In this document: positions 62,728-64,000 of the stretch, piece after piece
Layout of the letters: the number at the start of each line of letters is the position of its first letter
Numbering within the stretch: position 1 is the first letter of the stretch
From: Spongiivirga citrea
Lineage (GTDB): Bacteria; Bacteroidota; Bacteroidia; Flavobacteriales; Flavobacteriaceae
Direction of reading: 5' to 3'
Length of the DNA stretch: 64,000 nt
NCBI RefSeq assembly: GCF_010671565.1
Contig: NZ_JAABOQ010000002.1
Span: 124,001-188,000 of the forward strand
Position numbers and translations under genes: made by a program
Notes under the pieces: model-generated
The model's database searches: none
What the model saw: only the letters and a program-made list of their open reading frames with translations
What the model was told of the DNA's origin: nothing

Positions 62728-63696
62728 ATGAGTAAAGCACCTTTTATAGATTCCTTAGCATTACCAGCAATGGCAGCACCCATGTTCTTAATTTCAGGAC
62801 CACAATTGGTTATCGAATGTTGTAAAAATGGAATTGTAGGAACATTTCCAGCATTAAATCAACGTACTACTGAAGGTTTCGAAGAATGGGTAATCGAAAT
62901 TAAAACAGCTTTAGAGCAGTTTGAGAAGGAGACTGGAAAGAAGGCAGCACCTTTTGGTGTGAATCTCATTGTTCACGACACGAATCCGCGTCTAATGGCC
63001 GATTTACAAATCTGTATTAAACATAAAGTACCTCTTATTATTACCTCACTTGGTGCGGTTTCTCAATTAGTAGATGCAGTTCATAGTTATGGTGGATTAG
63101 TATTTCATGATGTAATTAAAAAACGCCATGCAGAAAAAGCTGCTGGAGCAGGAGTAGATGGTCTTATCCTTGTAGCTGCAGGAGCAGGAGGGCATGCAGG
63201 AACTATCAATCCAATGTCATTGGTTGCAGAGGTGAGGAAGTTCTTCGACAAAACAATTTTACTATCTGGTTGTATTAGTACTGGTCGCGATATCGCATCA
63301 GCAATGCAAATGGGAGCGGATCTAGCTTATATGGGAACTCGTTTTATCAACACAAAAGAAAGTAAAGCACCAGAAGATTATCGTAAGATGATTATTGATG
63401 CTGGTGCAAGTGATATTGTTTATACAGCTGCCATTTCTGGTGTAGCTGCAAACTTTTTAGGCCCTAGCTTAAATGCAATGGGAATAACCGAAGAGCAATT
63501 AAGAGCCACTAAAAAGGTTGATTTTGGAAAAGAACTTGATAGCGAGGCGAAAGCATGGAAAACGCTATGGTCAGCAGGTCAAGGGGTAACATCTATTACC
63601 GATTCTCTTCCTACGGAGGAATTAATAAGTCGTCTAAAAAGTGAATTTAAAGATTCGATTGAAGAACAGACTAAATTGCTTGAAAAATATGCTTAA
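62728..63696 (+). CDS. Nitronate monooxygenase-like FMN oxidoreductase
   Basis: 322 residues, TIM barrel. LPAMAAPMFLISGPQLV at the start, AAGAGGHAGTINP (FMN phosphate/active-site loop with the conserved histidine), LLSGCISTGRDIASAMQMGADLAYMGTRFI. Family members oxidise alkyl nitronates or act as enoyl or quinone reductases; the sequence alone does not decide. Last complete gene of the cluster. Confidence 0.85.
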   Translation: MSKAPFIDSLALPAMAAPMFLISGPQLVIECCKNGIVGTFPALNQRTTEGFEEWVIEIKTALEQFEKETGKKAAPFGVNLIVHDTNPRLMADLQICIKHKVPLIITSLGAVSQLVDAVHSYGGLVFHDVIKKRHAEKAAGAGVDGLILVAAGAGGHAGTINPMSLVAEVRKFFDKTILLSGCISTGRDIASAMQMGADLAYMGTRFINTKESKAPEDYRKMIIDAGASDIVYTAAISGVAANFLGPSLNAMGITEEQLRATKKVDFGKELDSEAKAWKTLWSAGQGVTSITDSLPTEELISRLKSEFKDSIEEQTKLLEKYA

Positions 63697-63697
63697 A

Positions 63698-64000
63698 ATG
63701 AAACTAGTAATCCCATTTTTTATAGCTGCACTTGTCTTTACATCCTGCGATAATAAGGCTTCAAAAACGGTAAAGCTTGCCGAAACCGACATTTCAACTG
63801 AGGAGACACTTGAAAGCTCATCTACCCTGGCACATTACATTTGTTCAAAAGGTTGTGGCTCTAAAGGTGGCGATGCTCCTGGAAGTTGTAAAGTGTGTGG
63901 ATCAGAATTAACACACAATCAAGCATTTCATAATAAAGATGCCGATAATACCGCTCCGAAGATAGAAAGTCCATCATCAGTACCTTTGCCATCAATAAGT
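63698..64000 (+). CDS. Lipoprotein with zinc-ribbon-like cysteine motif (3' end outside window)
   Basis: 101 codons visible, no stop. Lipoprotein signal MKLVIPFFIAALVFTSC, cysteine 17. The mature part has HYICSKGCGSKGGDAPGSC and then KVCGSELTHN, the pattern of heavy-metal-binding domains (C...C...CxxCGxxL) found in Bacteroidota copper- and metal-handling proteins. It starts one base after the preceding stop, so it is probably in the same transcript. Confidence 0.8.
   Translation, partial: MKLVIPFFIAALVFTSCDNKASKTVKLAETDISTEETLESSSTLAHYICSKGCGSKGGDAPGSCKVCGSELTHNQAFHNKDADNTAPKIESPSSVPLPSIS

Noticed and set aside
1-64000. CRISPR arrays, tRNA or rRNA genes, IS elements, prophage
   Set aside because: No regularly spaced repeats, cloverleaf-like segments, transposase or integrase frames were recognised; a tRNA scan would settle the tRNA point.

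Overview
The window is a gene-dense stretch of about 37% GC (an estimate by eye) from a bacterium of the phylum Bacteroidota, most likely a member of the Flavobacteriaceae. Pointers are: promoter boxes of the TTG-N19..22-TAnnTTTG type, a secreted protein ending in a type IX secretion (type B) sorting domain, lipoproteins with the relaxed Bacteroidota lipobox, an arginine operon with the succinyl-type transcarbamylase and proC inside it, a short LeuA, and short intergenic palindromes of flavobacterial style. I saw no rRNA, tRNA, CRISPR array, IS element or prophage.

1-43 kb is dominated by amino acid biosynthesis. It opens with the 3' part of ilvC, then ilvA and a non-phosphorylating glyceraldehyde-3-phosphate dehydrogenase (gapN). 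After an ARPP-1-type lipoprotein on the minus strand comes a nine-gene arginine operon (GNAT-argG-argC-proC-argD-argF'-argB-argE-argH). A surface and signalling block follows: a T9SS cargo protein, a secreted solenoid of nine 34-residue SDHY repeats, and a LytS/pseudo-LytS/LytTR three-gene system. The leucine operon leuA-C-D-B runs on the minus strand. After a conserved helical protein, a DMT transporter, an HHH protein and an OmpA-like protein comes the complete histidine operon (hisG-D-C-B-H-A-dinB-F-IE). It is preceded by a leader peptide with four His codons and a textbook terminator/antiterminator pair. Then come truA, cysE-cysM and several small conserved genes (DUF2461, SatD-DUF3307, DUF72).

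43.6-47.2 kb holds a small, apparently undescribed unit. Two paralogous MarR regulators and two tiny membrane or lipoprotein genes lie behind three promoters that share the same ACAAATTTTGT palindrome laid exactly over the -33 box. A 28-residue membrane peptide is translationally coupled to the first MarR gene. An amidohydrolase lies between the MarR genes and an M19 dipeptidase lies downstream.

48.9-64 kb is a co-oriented catabolic cluster headed by a Crp/Fnr-like regulator. It has two acyl-CoA dehydrogenases, an ACAD10/11-type dehydrogenase plus kinase pair (the logic of 4-hydroxyacyl-CoA breakdown), three SDRs, an enoyl-CoA isomerase, two MDR-type reductases, a MaoC hydratase, a haloalkane dehalogenase, a nitronate-monooxygenase-like flavoprotein, and a ParDE toxin-antitoxin pair lodged between them. 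The window ends inside a lipoprotein with a zinc-ribbon-like cysteine motif.
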